A stretch of DNA of 64,000 nt, taken from assembly GCA_016098155.1 (NCBI GenBank), contig JAAAJB010000029.1:50459-114458 (forward strand), given 5' to 3'. Below, one piece after another: positions 10,962 to 23,948 of this stretch. The notes below the pieces were generated by a model that saw only the letters and a program-made list of their open reading frames with translations, had not been told where the DNA came from and searched no databases. Position numbers and translations under genes: made by a program. Within the stretch, counting starts at the first letter, position 1; every line of letters starts with the position of its first letter. The stretch is from Actinomortierella ambigua. Taxonomy: Eukaryota > Mortierellomycota > Mortierellomycetes > Mortierellales > Mortierellaceae.

Positions 10962-13900
10962 TCATACCAAACTAGCCTTGCGTCCAGTCAGGTATGAAGG
11001 TCCCATCGGCAAAAGTGGGTGACGATAAGGCATCGAGGCTGACAATGGCGTTGTAAAGCCAGATCCCGGTAGCGAGGACGATCCGCCGCCGCTGCCCGAG
11101 GATGGATGGTGAGCCTGTCCTCCTGCTCCTGGCACTCCCCCTCCTGCTGCTGCTCCTCCTCCTCCTCCAAGCGCGTGGCCTAACAACGACATGCCGCCTG
11201 CTCCACCTCCGCTGTTACCACCTCCAACTCCACCACTGGCACCGCCTCCTTGCGACATCATCATATCTCGGAACGATGACTTTGGCAGCCGCAGTGTCAG
11301 CTCCTTGGTGATCTTAGTCAAGCTGGACACGCTCGTCAGCACCAGCCTTGAAAAGACTTCTGGTTGTTGTTGCGGTTGCTGTGGCTGCTGCTGTTGTTGT
11401 TGCGGTTGCGGCTGTTGCGGCTGTTGCGGCTGCGACTGAGACAGAGACTCGGCTCCGGTAGATCTGGTGCCTGCCGCCTTTTCCGCAATCGTCGACATGC
11501 TCACCGACCGCGAGGTCATCCTCGGTGTCAACACTGGCGACGCCGTCGTCGCGAGATGATGATGCTGCTGATGCTGATGATGATGATGATGATGGTTATG
11601 TCGAATATCACCTCCAGCAGACGTGCTTGAGCTTCGACCTGCCTTCACCCGAGTTGCTATCGTCGCAGTAGAAGTGGTAGCAGCAGCGGCGGCAGCCGCC
11701 GCCGCCGTGGCAACAGCAGAAGCAGCAGCAGCGGATCCTGGTCCTGTCACCGCCACCACCATCGATCGTCCTACGGCATCCCCTTCCACCGCTGTTGTTC
11801 CTGTTTCATGGTCACCACCACTAGCACTGTCGCCCGTTGTCGCCTCCAAGTTCATATTTGCCACACTGCTAGCAAATGAACGATTGGCGGAAGCGCCTGC
11901 ACCACCGCCCGTAGCAGCAGTACTACCACCGCCACCACCACCACTACCAACACCCATAATGTCGGCCGTCGAGCTATCGGACTTTGATCGCCGCTGACTG
12001 GGCGATGACACCGTTCGGCTGCTCGAGGTGGTGCCCGTCGACTTTAGCATCGGCGACGTCGGTGGGCTCTGATTCCGCTGCAGGTGAGCTAGTGCCATCG
12101 CCGCGGTCGTACCTGATGTTGATGTGGCTGTTGCTCCTGCTGTTGCTGCTGATGACGACGTGGTCATGGTGGTCATGGCCGTCATTGTCGTAGTTGTCAT
12201 TGTCGTCGTGGTCGTGGTCGTGGTCGTAGTGGTCAAGGTATTATTCCCTGTCGCGCCAGTGGTGGTGGTGCTGTTCAAGCTCGATGTTGTCGACAGCGTT
12301 GACGACAATTGCTTCACCAGGGTTGAGATCACAATCACCGACTTTACAAAATCATTCAGGCCTGCCACGAAGCGCCGGCGGAGGGCGTTTCCTTCATCCG
12401 TTCCACTGAAACTACCATTGATGCCGGGCGTCGAAGGGTAATGTGGATGGTTGGGATGCATCATGACTGAGCCACTGTTGCCACCGCCTCCACTCGATGA
12501 CACGTGATGTGGGTGATACGGGAGGAATCCATGTCCATGTGCATGCATACCACCACCACCACCACCATGCACATATGCGACACCACCGCCACCACCACCA
12601 CCACCTTGATATTCGTCCACGCGAAGCATCGATAGATCCAAATCTAGCCGCTTCACGATCTCCGTCATCTGGTTCAGTGAATCGCGCATGTCACGCCACA
12701 GTTGTGTCGGCGTCGCGCCAGAACCAATGTTTTGCAACGTCGCCGCCGTCGAGAGAGCTGGCAGTGGTGTGACGAGCTGGGTATTTGTGTTGTTGCTGTG
12801 GCTGTAAAAATGGTTGTTGCTGTTGCCACTGTTGTTGTTGTTGCTACTGCTGCTGCTACCGTTGCTGTGGTTGGTATTGAAAGGATGGTGGTGGTAGTGA
12901 TGGTGGTGAGGGTGGTGAGGATGATGTGGGTGCACTGGCCCTGTACTAGAGCCGATCGCCATGAATCCGCCATTCGTCAAAAATCCCCCTGAAGGAAGCG
13001 AGGACGATATGGATCCTGAAATACCGCCAGTCATCAACATGCCTTGATGAGGGATGCCGGTAGCGCGTGAGGCCATTGACCCGCTCCCGATAATACCTGC
13101 GTTTGAGAAAGACCTTGGTCCAAGTGGCATCGACTGAAAAGTGGTTGTCGTTGGTTGTGCCCCTCCTGATCCATTGATGTCATCGGCCCGTGGTGTGGAA
13201 GCTCGGGTACCGAGACCTCCTGCTGTTGTCTGTGCTGCAGCATTGTTCGCTAAGGGCGCCTGCACCCCTTGCTGCAATCCTGATGATACAGACTCGCTCG
13301 TGGCAGCACTTGTTGCTGTAGATGAGAATGCCGTCTTTGTCGACACTGGAGATGAAGGAATACCTGGCGCTTGTCTGTTGCCGGAAATGGCACGTTGATT
13401 CCAAATGGACATCTTGCGGCCATCGCCTCGAGGGGCTGAAGAAACAGGCAACGAAGGTAGCGTGTCCGACATCAAGGCCGCATCCTGAGGCGTGCTGTTG
13501 TTGCTGGGACTTGAAGACAGTGTCGCACCAGCCTTTGTGTTCGGTTGCGCCGGGATGCCAATCGGAAGGGAAACACACATGCCGTTGGAGTATGGGATGT
13601 TGTCAGAGACTGGGGAGAAGAGAGGTGAACGGATCAAGTAATCTGTGGTGTTACTGTTGGTTCCATTGGAGGCTTTGGTGTCAACAGCCAGCTGCACTGG
13701 ACTCATGGCGAGTGACGACCCTGTATCGGGGCCATTGTCAGACTTGTCCCCTCCAGCTGCGCTATTCACAGAGCCGCTGACTCCTGGTCCTGTCAGTCGC
13801 CCTCCTGAGCTGTGGACACTCTTGCCACTTGTGCTACTTCCACTGCTGCGCACAGGTGATGTTGTGACTGATCGATTCCATGTGCTTGGTCCTGGTCTTG

Positions 13901-16900
13901 GCGCACCAGGTGAAGCAGAAGGTGGACTTGGAGCGAGACCTTCCGATCGAGTGATACATGTCTCTGTTAGGCATTGGATCAGGCGCCGTGCAGCTTCGAT
14001 AGCAGATTCAACTGTCGACAGGAACTGGATATCCTCCTCGTCGTCCTGGTATCCATGTCCGAAACTAGCTGCGCTGTGGTTGCTAGCACGAGATAGGTTC
14101 TGGCTCCTTTGTGGAACGTATGATGGGCCAAACGAAGGCGTAGCCTGTAGCGTGGGTGAAAGTTGTAGTGGATGTTGATGATGCCCAAGAGCGAGATGCG
14201 TGGCGCTATTGCTGTGATTTGGATGCTGGTAAGGAATCTGACTGACGTGATGACCTTCGGCCATAGCCTTAGCCTCCAAGGCTCCTGGGATCAACGCCAA
14301 CAATGAATCCCATGCGACACGGATTTCAGATATGGCACCATGCAGTAAGAGCAACAGGTTCCGAACGAGTCGACCATCCACTGAAAGACATATGGGCTTC
14401 AGCTGTGCCTGGACTGCCTTGACCAGCCGTTTGAAAGCACCCACATTGAGCTCGCAGCACCGCAGGACCTCGCTACACATCTTTTGGTCTGGAACTTGCA
14501 CCTGAGCGGCGTGATCGAATCGATCCAGCGACTGGATCAGCTGCGTCAGCGCACTATTGGCACTTAGCAGTAACCGGCTCACAAGCTGACTCAATTTCTC
14601 GTCTGTCGAACATCCAATACACTGCTTGACTGCCCGATAGATTTGAGAAAAGGAGAAGAGGATGCCACGAGCGGCATCTATCATGCGTAATTTGTCGTTC
14701 GAAAGTGGTGTGGGAGGCGAGGGGAGTGCGGCCAGCCGCTGAAAGTAAATCTCGCCAAACTTTTCACAGTCGTTGGATGAGGATGTACTGCCGAACGAAC
14801 TCGTCGAGTCGCCAGAGATGCCGCGGTTGTGACTAATGAATCGATAGTGATCCTCGCCATTGCTGCCTGCGTGCATGTTAGCGACGTTGTTGCTACTTGT
14901 CCGACCAAGTTTGTGCATTAATGGCTCTGGCGAGAGGGACGAAGAGAGACCAGCTGATCTGAGTCCCGCATGTCCGTCCGGCATTGGAGGAATCGAGAGG
15001 CGGAGGCCAGAGTCGCTCCTGCTCTGTCTGTGCGAGGACGGCCCTGGGGGAAGAAGACTCTCGTTTGAAGCTGCGCGTGCTGCTCGACGCGAGATTTCCC
15101 GATGCATTGGAGGTAGCTCTATTTTGTCGCTCAAATGAGTGGTTGGACCTTGTACTGCTGGATTCGATCCTACCCACCACCAGAGAAATCGTCACCACAT
15201 TAGTTTTTATGGCCCTTTTCTTAGACACTGATTCGTTTTTCTGGTATGCACTTGAAAACAGTATGAAAAAATGATAGCAGGGCCATACCTTCGTGTTCAA
15301 GTAAGAACTCTTTCAGTCGATTTAACCAAGCCTCCATCTCCTGCCCTTGGATATCTGTAATTTCCTGTGGCGGGAAGGTAATGTGGTTTTGCTCAATCTT
15401 GAGGAACTGTAGTTGGGTCATGTGGCCTATGTAGGAAGGTAGGGTCTCGAGGCGATTCCTAGAGATGCTCAACACCTTTTCATGGTGCAGTACATGGGCA
15501 AGGGTCAGTTTATCATTCGTGATATAGTTCATATGATCATGGACATCAAATCGATATTGGACCACAGAGGATACTTACGCGAAGACTCATTAGATTCCCA
15601 AACGAGTCTGGGAGCCGTGATATCTTGTTTCGGCTCATGTCCAGTATTTCGAGGGTGCAAATTTGGCAGAGCTGTTGGGAGACATGGAAGTTAGAGCGAT
15701 TTTGCGCTTGGATCCCAACTTATTTACCTTCAAACCCCACAAGCTAGGAAAGTGAGAGTATCGACCGGAGTACCTTATGTTTGGTACAGGGTCGGGTACA
15801 CCATGTCCTACTCCTTCGTCTGTACTCTTAATCGTCTCTCTCTCTCTTTCTCTCTCTCTCTCCGCCCCTGGCCAAGTCCCCTGTCCCCTTGCCCCTCCTG
15901 GGTCCTTCCTCTTATCACGGGGGCGCGAGATAGACAAGAATGGTAAAACGGTTTCCACCTACCACGGCAGGAAATATACGGATGGAGTTGGCTCGGATGT
16001 TGAGATACCGTAAGCATGTAAAGGTGTTGAGCATGAGCGGTATAGTCCGGATCGAGTTATGACTAATGGTCAGCCTGTTGTGCCATATCGTGGCGAGTGA
16101 GTAGAATATGATGAGGGTAGCAAATGATGGTGAGCATCAGGTACCACTTGCAATCGGTGAGCCACGAGGCAGGGGAGGAACAGGGTGTGTGTGTGGAGAG
16201 AGGAGGCGAGGGTAGGTAAGCAGGCAGAAGGTCAATGATGAGCAGCTCGTCATCTATCTTGCGCGAGTGTATTCACCCCGAGGAGCATAGAGGAGGAAGG
16301 GTAAGAACAGAGGAGAAGGGGGAGGGGGAAGGCCAGCACATGCCAGCCAGCCCTTTTTTTTTGTCGATGCTAGAAGAGAGTCGGGACTGTACTGGTGCTC
16401 CAGTCGTTGTTTAGCTGCTGTTGCTGCTGTGTGTGCTGAAAGTCTGCCTGTTTGTCGTCGTCTGCTCCTTGAATTCAACGCTCTCGACCCGCTTGTCTGA
16501 GGAAGGCGACTACTATCATTGAAACTGTAATAAAGCTCCCACTTCGTGTTGCTCGTTCTTCCCCCTGTCTCCATAAACTCTCTGTCGTTTCCCGCTCATT
16601 TTCTATACATTATAGTCCATGTCGAATGACACACTAAAATAGCGACAGTGGCGCTTCATGGGAAGAGAGAGGGGAGAGAGAGAGCGCGCGAGAGAGAAAG
16701 AGAGGTGGGCGAGAGGGTACACATGTGGTGCGTATGCATGCATGAGATTGACCATGGCTATTAATGGCTGGAGAGGAGGGATGCAACAGGCCGTACTTCT
16801 CAAGGACATCGCGCAGAAACTCGATTTCGGTTGGGAAGGCGGTGAGGCTGGCATTGGACAAGTCGAGCACCTGGGCACTGCCCGCAGTGGCCTGGCGTTG

Positions 16901-16966
16901 CCGTATCAGCCCACGGATGTCCTCTGTGCCCTGCTGCTGCTGTTGCTGCTGCTGCTGCTGGGACAT
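10962..16966 (-). CDS. SOG2: SOG2-like leucine-rich-repeat protein of the RAM/MOR kinase network
   Basis: Five exons (minus): 16966-16797, 16074-15963, 15671-15579, 15475-15289, 15169-10962; 1,589 residues, frame kept at each junction. After an N-terminal poly-Gln stretch, exons 1-4 encode leucine-rich repeats (for example LTISHNSIRTIP, LRYLNIRANSIRIFP, LEILDMSRNKISRLPDSFGN, LSISRNRLETLPSYIGHMTQ). Exon 5 carries the Sog2/RAM domain from about residue 315 (EKFGEIYFQRLAAL through VSRLLLSANSALTQLIQSLDRF and VRNLLLLLHGAISEIRVAWDS), then distant helical blocks (NDFVKSVIVISTLVKQLSS and SSLTKITKELTLRLP). Long Ser, Thr, Gly, His, Asn and Gln runs separate them. In yeast SOG2 binds Kic1 and supports Cbk1 activation, controlling polarity and cell separation. 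The low-complexity linkers are much expanded compared with yeast. Start chosen as the first ATG before the poly-Gln run. Convergent with the HMG gene. Confidence 0.9.
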
Positions 16967-18083
16967 GGTTGAGGAGGGGCAACTGGCAAAGGTAACAGGA
17001 GTGTCACCGCTTCAATGCTCGACGTCGTCGTATGCAGCGCTGTTGGTATCTTTGTCGGTGAAAAAGGTGGTGGAGGAGGAGGCAGTGGTGGGGGCAGCAG
17101 CAGGAAAGGAGATAAGCAGTGCTTCTCCAGGATGGTCAGGATAGGTGGTGGACGGTGAGTGTCTATGCGTCTATGTCTAAAGCGTATGAATGGAGAGACA
17201 GGCGGAAAGGAATGAGAGAATGGAGGATGAGAGGATGAGAGGACAAGAGGATCGAAATGAAATGAAATTGCCTTTGCAAGGCTGCAAGGCAAGATGGCAA
17301 GAATAATGACAGTGTGCGACAAGTCCTCTCTAGATGATCTGTCTCTTCCAGACAGACACTGTTGCACATAAAAAAAAACGAGAGTCCAAACCCTCTCCAC
17401 AGGGCAATCCCAAATTTGGTGCCTTGTTCACTGAACATCCTCTGGGCGAGACATTAGACATTGCGCTCATTCATTCTTCTTTAAGGCTCTCCTGTATGTC
17501 CTCCTCACTTCTCTTACCCATTTTACTCCTCGCGCAGCGTAAATAGCAGACTAGCACACATCGTTGAGGCTCCTTGTAATACCGCAGATCACTGTATCGC
17601 GCCAACATATTTTGCTTCTCTCGAGGCACCCTTTTTTACTTCGATACTCAGAATCTGAGTATACAGCGTTGCTTTTGTTGTCAGTTTCACTTGTTCCCGA
17701 GGCTAAAGGGGCAGCATGTCAGACCTCTTTGGATGGTATCCATCAATGCTGCTTTCAGAGCAGGTGTCTTTGCAAAGAGCGGATGTGGTACAACCTCTTC
17801 AGTGCCTTAAAGTTAAACGTACCTGGTGAATGCAGCTCGATCACAGCACCTTGGTCAGGAATGATGCGGGAACCACCCGTCGTCCTCACTCCTGCAGACC
17901 AACATGCCAAGCAACATGGTCTCATTCAAGACACATACAAAATAACAGGAGAGTATAGTTGAGCACTTCACTTGTTCTAGATCGTGTATGTATCTGTATC
18001 TACATTATTACTGTGAATGGAATGGACAACTGAGGCGGAGGAGGAGGAGGAGGAGGAGGATGTTTTTTTGCCTCATGTCTCCC
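16967..18083. other. Intergenic: SOG2 leader and 3' flank of phosphoglycerate mutase
   Basis: No reading frame with protein character. 17000-17400 is pyrimidine-rich on the minus strand, consistent with the SOG2 promoter and leader. 17500-18083 holds the 3' flank of the phosphoglycerate mutase gene, including a GGA-repeat tract near 18031-18060. Confidence 0.5.
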
Positions 18084-20181
18084 CTAATCCTTCAACAAGC
18101 TCTGGCCAGTCATCTCGGCAGGGATATCGAGACCCATAACGCGAAGCATAGTGGGGGCAACATCACAGAGCGCACCGCGGGCCTCCGGCTTGAACTTGTG
18201 CTCGGTGCTGGTCATCACAAATGGAACACGAGCGCAAGTGTGGGCAGTGTGAGGGCTCTTGAAATCGTCTGACAACATCTTCTCGGCATTACCGTGGTCC
18301 GCAGTGATAAAGAGAATGTAGTTGTGCTTCTTGCAGGCCTCGTAGATCGTACCAATGGCCGCGTCCGTAGCCTCCACGCCCTTAACAGCGGCATCGTACA
18401 CACCAGTATGGCCAACCATGTCAGGGGGCGCAAAGTTGCACATCACAAACGGATACTGGCCAGTGCCAATCTCCTCTGCAACCTTCTCGCCGACAGCAGC
18501 AGCAGACATCTCGGGCTTGAGGTCGTAGGTGGCCACCTTGGGCGAGGGAATCAAATCGCGGTGCTCGCCAGAAAATTGAGCCTCGGAGCCTCCGTTGAAG
18601 AAGAAGGTGACATGGGCATACTTCTCAGTCTCGGCAACGTGGCACTGGGGCACCTCCTTCTTGGCCAGCCACTCAGCCAGGACATTGGTCATGCTCTGGG
18701 CGGGGAATGCAACAGGGAAGGGGAAGTCGCCCTTGTACTGCGTCATAGTCGTGATGTTCAGGTTCTTGGGGAGCTTAACCTCCATGGGCGGGGGGGAAAT
18801 GCCCAACACGGACGAGATCTCGCGCATGCGGTCCGAGCGGTAGTTGAAGCAGAAGACAGTATCGTTGTCACCAATCAGACCCTTCTTGTTAATAATGATG
18901 GGCTTCAAAAACTCGTCCGTGACGTCGTTCTTGTAGTTCTCCTCAATGGCCTAAGTATACGGTGGTAGGAAGGACCCGAGAGATTAATGTGACGTGTTCA
19001 CAACACCATCGTTGTTATCGCAGCTCGTCAAAGACAGGTGCACTTACAGCAACAGGGTCCTCGGCCAACTGGCCCTCACCACTGACAAGACCGTCGACGG
19101 CGATCTTGATACGCTCCCAGCGCTTGTCGCGGTCCATGGCGTAGTAGCGACCAGTGATGGTGGCCACCTTACCATAGTTGATCTCGGCGAGCTTCTCGAG
19201 CAGCTGCTTCATGTAGCCCGCAGCGGAGCGAGGAGACGTGTCGCGACCATCGCCGAAGAAATGGATAAAAACCTCGGGTACCTGGGCCTCCTTGGCGGCG
19301 TCAAGCAGGGAAAACAGGTGGTTCATATGGGAGTGAACGCCACCATCGGAGATCTAGAGATATGTCGGCGGGAAATGAGAGACAAAGACATTCAAGATCC
19401 AGATCCAAATAAGATCAGTGAGTGATGACGGTTTTTTTGATTGTGTATCAACTCTCTTTTCTTCCTTCCCGAAAGAGGAAACCAGGACAAGATGTCTCGT
19501 TGATACCGAGGATAGCAAAAACGTTGAGAGGGCAAAGGGGAGGTCGCAAGGGGAGATTGATGCAGCGACAGACAGGAAGAGAGAGAGAGGGAGAGAGGGA
19601 GGGAGAAAAGATCCCTCATTTTGCTCCCACGCCTTCTCACCGTGCAATCATAATTGAGCGGATAGACGTAGTACTTACAAGGCCCATAAAGTGCAAACGA
19701 CCATTGCCAGCCTTGGCATGATCAAAAGAGGCCTTGACGTTCTCCAGTTGGCCGAGCTGCTTCTTGCTGACAGCAAGATCGATACGGACAATGTCCTATT
19801 TGTTTGTGTACGATGGGAGCAGTTCGCGAAAAGGGGAGGGGTGAGTGTTTTTCGACCGTTTGGACAGAGAATGTAGCGCAACTGGATAACTGGATAACTG
19901 GATCAAGGTAGCACTCAGTGGTAACAATGATATACCTGGTAAACGATACGACCGGCACCGATGTTCAAGTGGCCGACCTCCGAGTTGCCCATGAGGCCGT
20001 CAGGCAGACCAACGTCGAGGCCGTGGGCACCAAGGGTGGTGAAGGGGTATTCCTTCTCCAACTTGTCCATGTAGGGGGTCTTGGCGTTACGGATGGCATC
20101 GCCACGCGAGTCCTCTTCGGGCGAGATACCCCAGCCGTCGATGCAGATAAGGCAGACGTTGTGCTTGACTTGAACGGTCAT
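18084..20181 (-). CDS. 2,3-bisphosphoglycerate-independent phosphoglycerate mutase (iPGM)
   Basis: Glycolytic and gluconeogenic enzyme that interconverts 3- and 2-phosphoglycerate in the cytosol, using two metal ions and a phosphoserine intermediate. Four exons (minus): 20181-19936, 19795-19679, 19353-19048, 18950-18084, giving 511 residues, the usual iPGM length. Visible landmarks: the metal site CIDGWG near residue 13; the catalytic serine in [15 protein letters not shown] (Ser67); the substrate-binding segments [17 protein letters not shown] and NYRSDR; and the C-terminal metal site ITADHGNAE. Introns use GTATAT or GTAAGT donors and conventional acceptors. Baker's yeast uses the unrelated cofactor-dependent enzyme, so an iPGM fits a filamentous or early-diverging fungus. 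The gene is divergent from HRD3 across 218 bp. Confidence 0.96.
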
Positions 20182-20399
20182 TGTGTGAAATGGAAGTGTG
20201 CGATGAGGAACAAAAAGGTCGGGAAGGAGATCGCTTAAAAGTGAGCTGCCCTGTCATGAGCAGTCACTACTCCTCTCGATCCATGAAAGTGCCACGCAGC
20301 AACTTGTGATAAGGTACAACAGGATAACTCTCATCTCATCAACATACATCCAGAAAGGAAGAAAACATCCACACTGTCACCTATTCTAGTCCCACCTCA
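20182..20399. promoter_or_regulatory. Divergent promoter region between iPGM and HRD3
   Basis: Only 218 bp separate the two start codons, so both core promoters and leaders must lie here unless transcripts overlap. I see no clear TATA box. CT-rich segments lie before the HRD3 start. Confidence 0.55.
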
Positions 20400-23300
20400 A
20401 TGGCACGGAAACGCAAGGCCATCCTTTATTGCTCAGGTGCATTGACGACCCAACATGCAAACATAGATGCTCCTTCATACTGGACCCTGCAGTAACTTAC
20501 ACTTTCCCTGAACGCTGTTCATTCCAAGTAGGCATCCTGGGCCTGGCTCTTGTCGCCAATTGCAACCTGAACATTGAGCATGACCCTCGCGAACCCAACA
20601 GACAGCAGCAACCTCTTTATGGTACTGTTGACCAGGTTGCTTTTACCCCCAGCGTTTCGCCAGCGAATGACTACGTCGACCATGGTACGTTAGTGACCCC
20701 CATGAACCACCTCTGCATCTTGAAGCACCGAACAGGATAGAATATTGGACTGAATGGCGTGATTCGTACTCTTTCTCTGGGACATTGTAGGCGCACAAAT
20801 ATATAGCGAAGCCACGCGTATTCTTGCCCTAGCACCATTCAAACGCGATCAGCGCAAGTTTGAAAAGGCGCGTGACTCACCGCTCTCCATTTTGTCGAGT
20901 GAGCTGTTCCGCCACAGGGGCATTATACCCACCACTATCCGCCATGTCACGCAGAGCTTCGCTAGCGCTTTTTCGTCCTCTTCGACTAAAGATAAGTCGT
21001 CTTCGTCTTCATCCACCTCGGCCGAAGACAAAGCTTCTTCGGACTCCGCCAAGGACGAGAAGCCCAAAGAGGCGGTGCCTCGGCATGACAACCCGAAAAT
21101 CGCCAATGCACTCGACATGCTGCACGAAGCTGCTATGGAATACAATAACGATGATGCCCTTTTGACCTTGGCCAATATCTACTTTGTACGGTAACATCTG
21201 AGGGAGTTGTGACATGCCTATTTGGAACGAACTTTGAAAAAGTATTCTTCATGTGTGTTCTCAATGTTTCTTCTTTCACGTTTCGTTTTTGCATACAATT
21301 TAACAGAACGGCCAGTATAAGACACAGCGGGATCTGACGCGTGCATTTGACTACTATGCAGCACTTGCAGACCGGTCGGGAAATGCAACCGCCCAGCAGA
21401 TGGTGGGTTTTATGTATTCGACGGGTATCGGCGGGGCCGTGGAGCGCAGCGAGCAGCGCGCATTACTCTATACCTGGTTTGCAGCCTCGGCGAATGACAC
21501 CGCAGCGCAGATGACTTTGGGCTACAAGCATTTGCTTGGCATTGGCACTACCAAGAGCTGTGAGCGAGCAATTCATTACTATCGTCAAACCGCCGATAGA
21601 GGTAAGTCAGCCTTATGCAAATATATGGATTTTTGAAGCAATAAAGGTTTTCAAGGTCTTTCTGACGCATAACTTGTATTTTGTATGCTTTTCTCTTATT
21701 CGTAGCGTTCCGCAAGTTCAAGAATGGGCCTCCTGGTGGACGTACCCTGCCGCCACCCAAGACTCGCCTGACAGACAGAGAAGGAGGAACTTATGGACCT
21801 GGCGCGAGCCATCATGGACCCTCAACGTCTCAAAAGGATATCCAGGAGTTTCTTGAGTTTAATGAAAAGTTTACAGCCGATGGCGATAGCGCGCAGGCTC
21901 GACAAAGACAGTATGAGCTGGGGGTCCTGTACTACACAGGCATTGCTGGCAGTATCTCGATTGATCGCGACTATCGCAAGGCGGGCGACAATCTCCACAA
22001 ATTTGCAGACAGCTTCTTTCACGGCAGGTGGAGAGAAAAGCTTACACAAACGAAGGAGCAGCGTCGCACAGAGGTCCAGGATGTAGGTATTGCCGCAGCT
22101 CTACTTGGCAAGATGTATTGGCGAGGCGAAGGATTCGAGGTGGACGAGAAGAAGGCTCGAGAATGGTTTGAGCGTGGTGTGGCCCTGGTAAGTGGATGCA
22201 TGAGGCTAGTCTACCCCCCCCCCTTTTTTTTGCACATGACTATCTCCATGTTGTATTTCGTATATGGGGCGTGTTCTTACAATTTTGCACTTTTGCACTC
22301 ACAATACAGGACAACCCCATTGCCATGAATGGACTTGGCTGCATGTACCGGGATGGCGTGGCAGGTCTCACGAGAGATCTCAACGAGGCTAAACAGTGGT
22401 TCTACAAAGCGGCCAACAAGGCCAGCGCAGAGGCCCAGGTCAACTACGGCCACTTGCTTCTTGCAGGTATCCCTTTCTATATATATCTTCATCGCCTTCT
22501 TGCCTGATGTCAAGAGGTATTCTGGAAAACTTGCAGCATACTGACATTGATACTATTAAATGGTCGTTCATACTTGAATTTCAATAGCGGGCCAAGCTTA
22601 CCACCCTCAAGCACGTCAAGCGTTTGAACAGGCTGCGACTGCATACAACTTTGAGGCGTATTACTATCTCGGCGACATGTACCAGCACGGCATCGGCGGT
22701 CACGCCGACTGCGAGCTTGCGACCAAATACTTCAAGTTTGTGACAGAGCGGGGCGACTGGGATGATGAGCTTCTCCCTGGTGCGTTCGAAGACTATCAGA
22801 ATGGCGACATTGAATCGGCCGCCATTGGATACCTCCTGGCGGCTGAGCGCGGTATCGAGGTTGGACAATCCAATTTTGCATGGATCATCGATCGGGAACT
22901 CCCAACTTCGTACTATTTGAGCCTCCTGGCGTCGCAGTCGGCATCGCAGACAGCGGCCAAACTTGCTCTGGCCGAGTCTTCTCTCGCTCGACTCGGGTCG
23001 CCTGCGCGGCTCCTCGAGATGGCACTTGTGTTCTGGGCACGTTCTGCCAACCAGGGCGATGTCGATGCTCGGATTAAGATGGGCGACTACTACTTTGTTG
23101 GCATTGGTACCGAGGCTGACCCTGTCAAGGCGCGAATGTGTTACCAGGATGCGGTACAGGACAACTCTGCGCAAGCTCTCTGGAATCTAGGCTGGATGTA
23201 CGAGAACGGCGTCGGCGTTGTGAAGGTAAGGTGTTTTTTTTGTAACCTTTCTAATTTAATACGTCGATGGGAAAGAGCCGACTACTATCACAACGTACTA

Positions 23301-23948
23301 ACGATGGCCGAAATCTTTTTTTTTTATTTTATTTCTAAACAGGACTTTTTCATGGCTAAAAAATACTATGATTTAGCATTGTCGACGTCGGCCGGCCAGG
23401 CGTATCTACCAGTGACCCTGTCCTTGCTCAAGTTGAACGTGCGATACATGTGGAACTACATGACAGGAGGCGATGTTGGTGGCGCCGAGGGAGGACTTTG
23501 GTCGATTAGCGGTACCAGCGGCCAAGAGGCCGCGGATGACGACACGGGGGCAGGTGCGGACAAGAAGGGTGGTGCTGCAGGCGGCACGCAGGATATGGGG
23601 TCGGACGTGGATTCGATGGGCGAGAAGTTGGTGAATGCTCGGAAAAAGGCAGGCGTCAACGTTGATGACGAAGGGAACGACCTCTATGGCACGGATGGCC
23701 ATGATTTTGACGAGGAGGAGGACCTGCTTGACCTTGTGGTGATCGTCGGCCTCTTTGGCGTGGTCGCGTACTTGATGTACGTGCGCCAGTTCCGATTTGG
23801 CGGTAATCAGCAACAGCAGCAACAGCAGCAGCAGCAACAACAACAGGAGCAACAGGCAGCATTAGGGGCCAACGGCCAGCCTATAGCAGGGTTGCCTGGC
23901 GACCCTCACAACCCTGGACGCTATGCCTATGCAGCAGCTGGTGGATGA
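20400..23948 (+). CDS. HRD3: HRD3/SEL1L-like Sel1-repeat membrane protein of ER-associated degradation
   Basis: Eight exons: 20400-20436, 20529-20684, 20791-21185, 21307-21601, 21706-22187, 22310-22466, 22588-23225, 23343-23948; 921 residues, frame kept throughout. The signal peptide (MARKRKAIL then a hydrophobic run to about residue 24) is split by intron 1, which is why its first exon is only 37 nt. The luminal part holds many Sel1/TPR-like repeats, for example GNATAQQMVGFMYSTGIGG and NPIAMNGLGCMYRDGV. A Ser/Lys/Asp-rich insert lies near residues 115-145. One transmembrane helix (LLDLVVIVGLFGVVAYLMYV, about residue 850) is followed by a short tail with a poly-Gln run. HRD3/SEL1L presents misfolded glycoproteins to the HRD1 ubiquitin ligase in the ER membrane. 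Topology and length fit that family. Confidence 0.9.

Noticed and set aside
11364..11439. Cys/Gly/Trp-like repeat frames on the plus strand
   Set aside because: Complement of Gln/Pro-rich repeats in SOG2, not a small secreted peptide.
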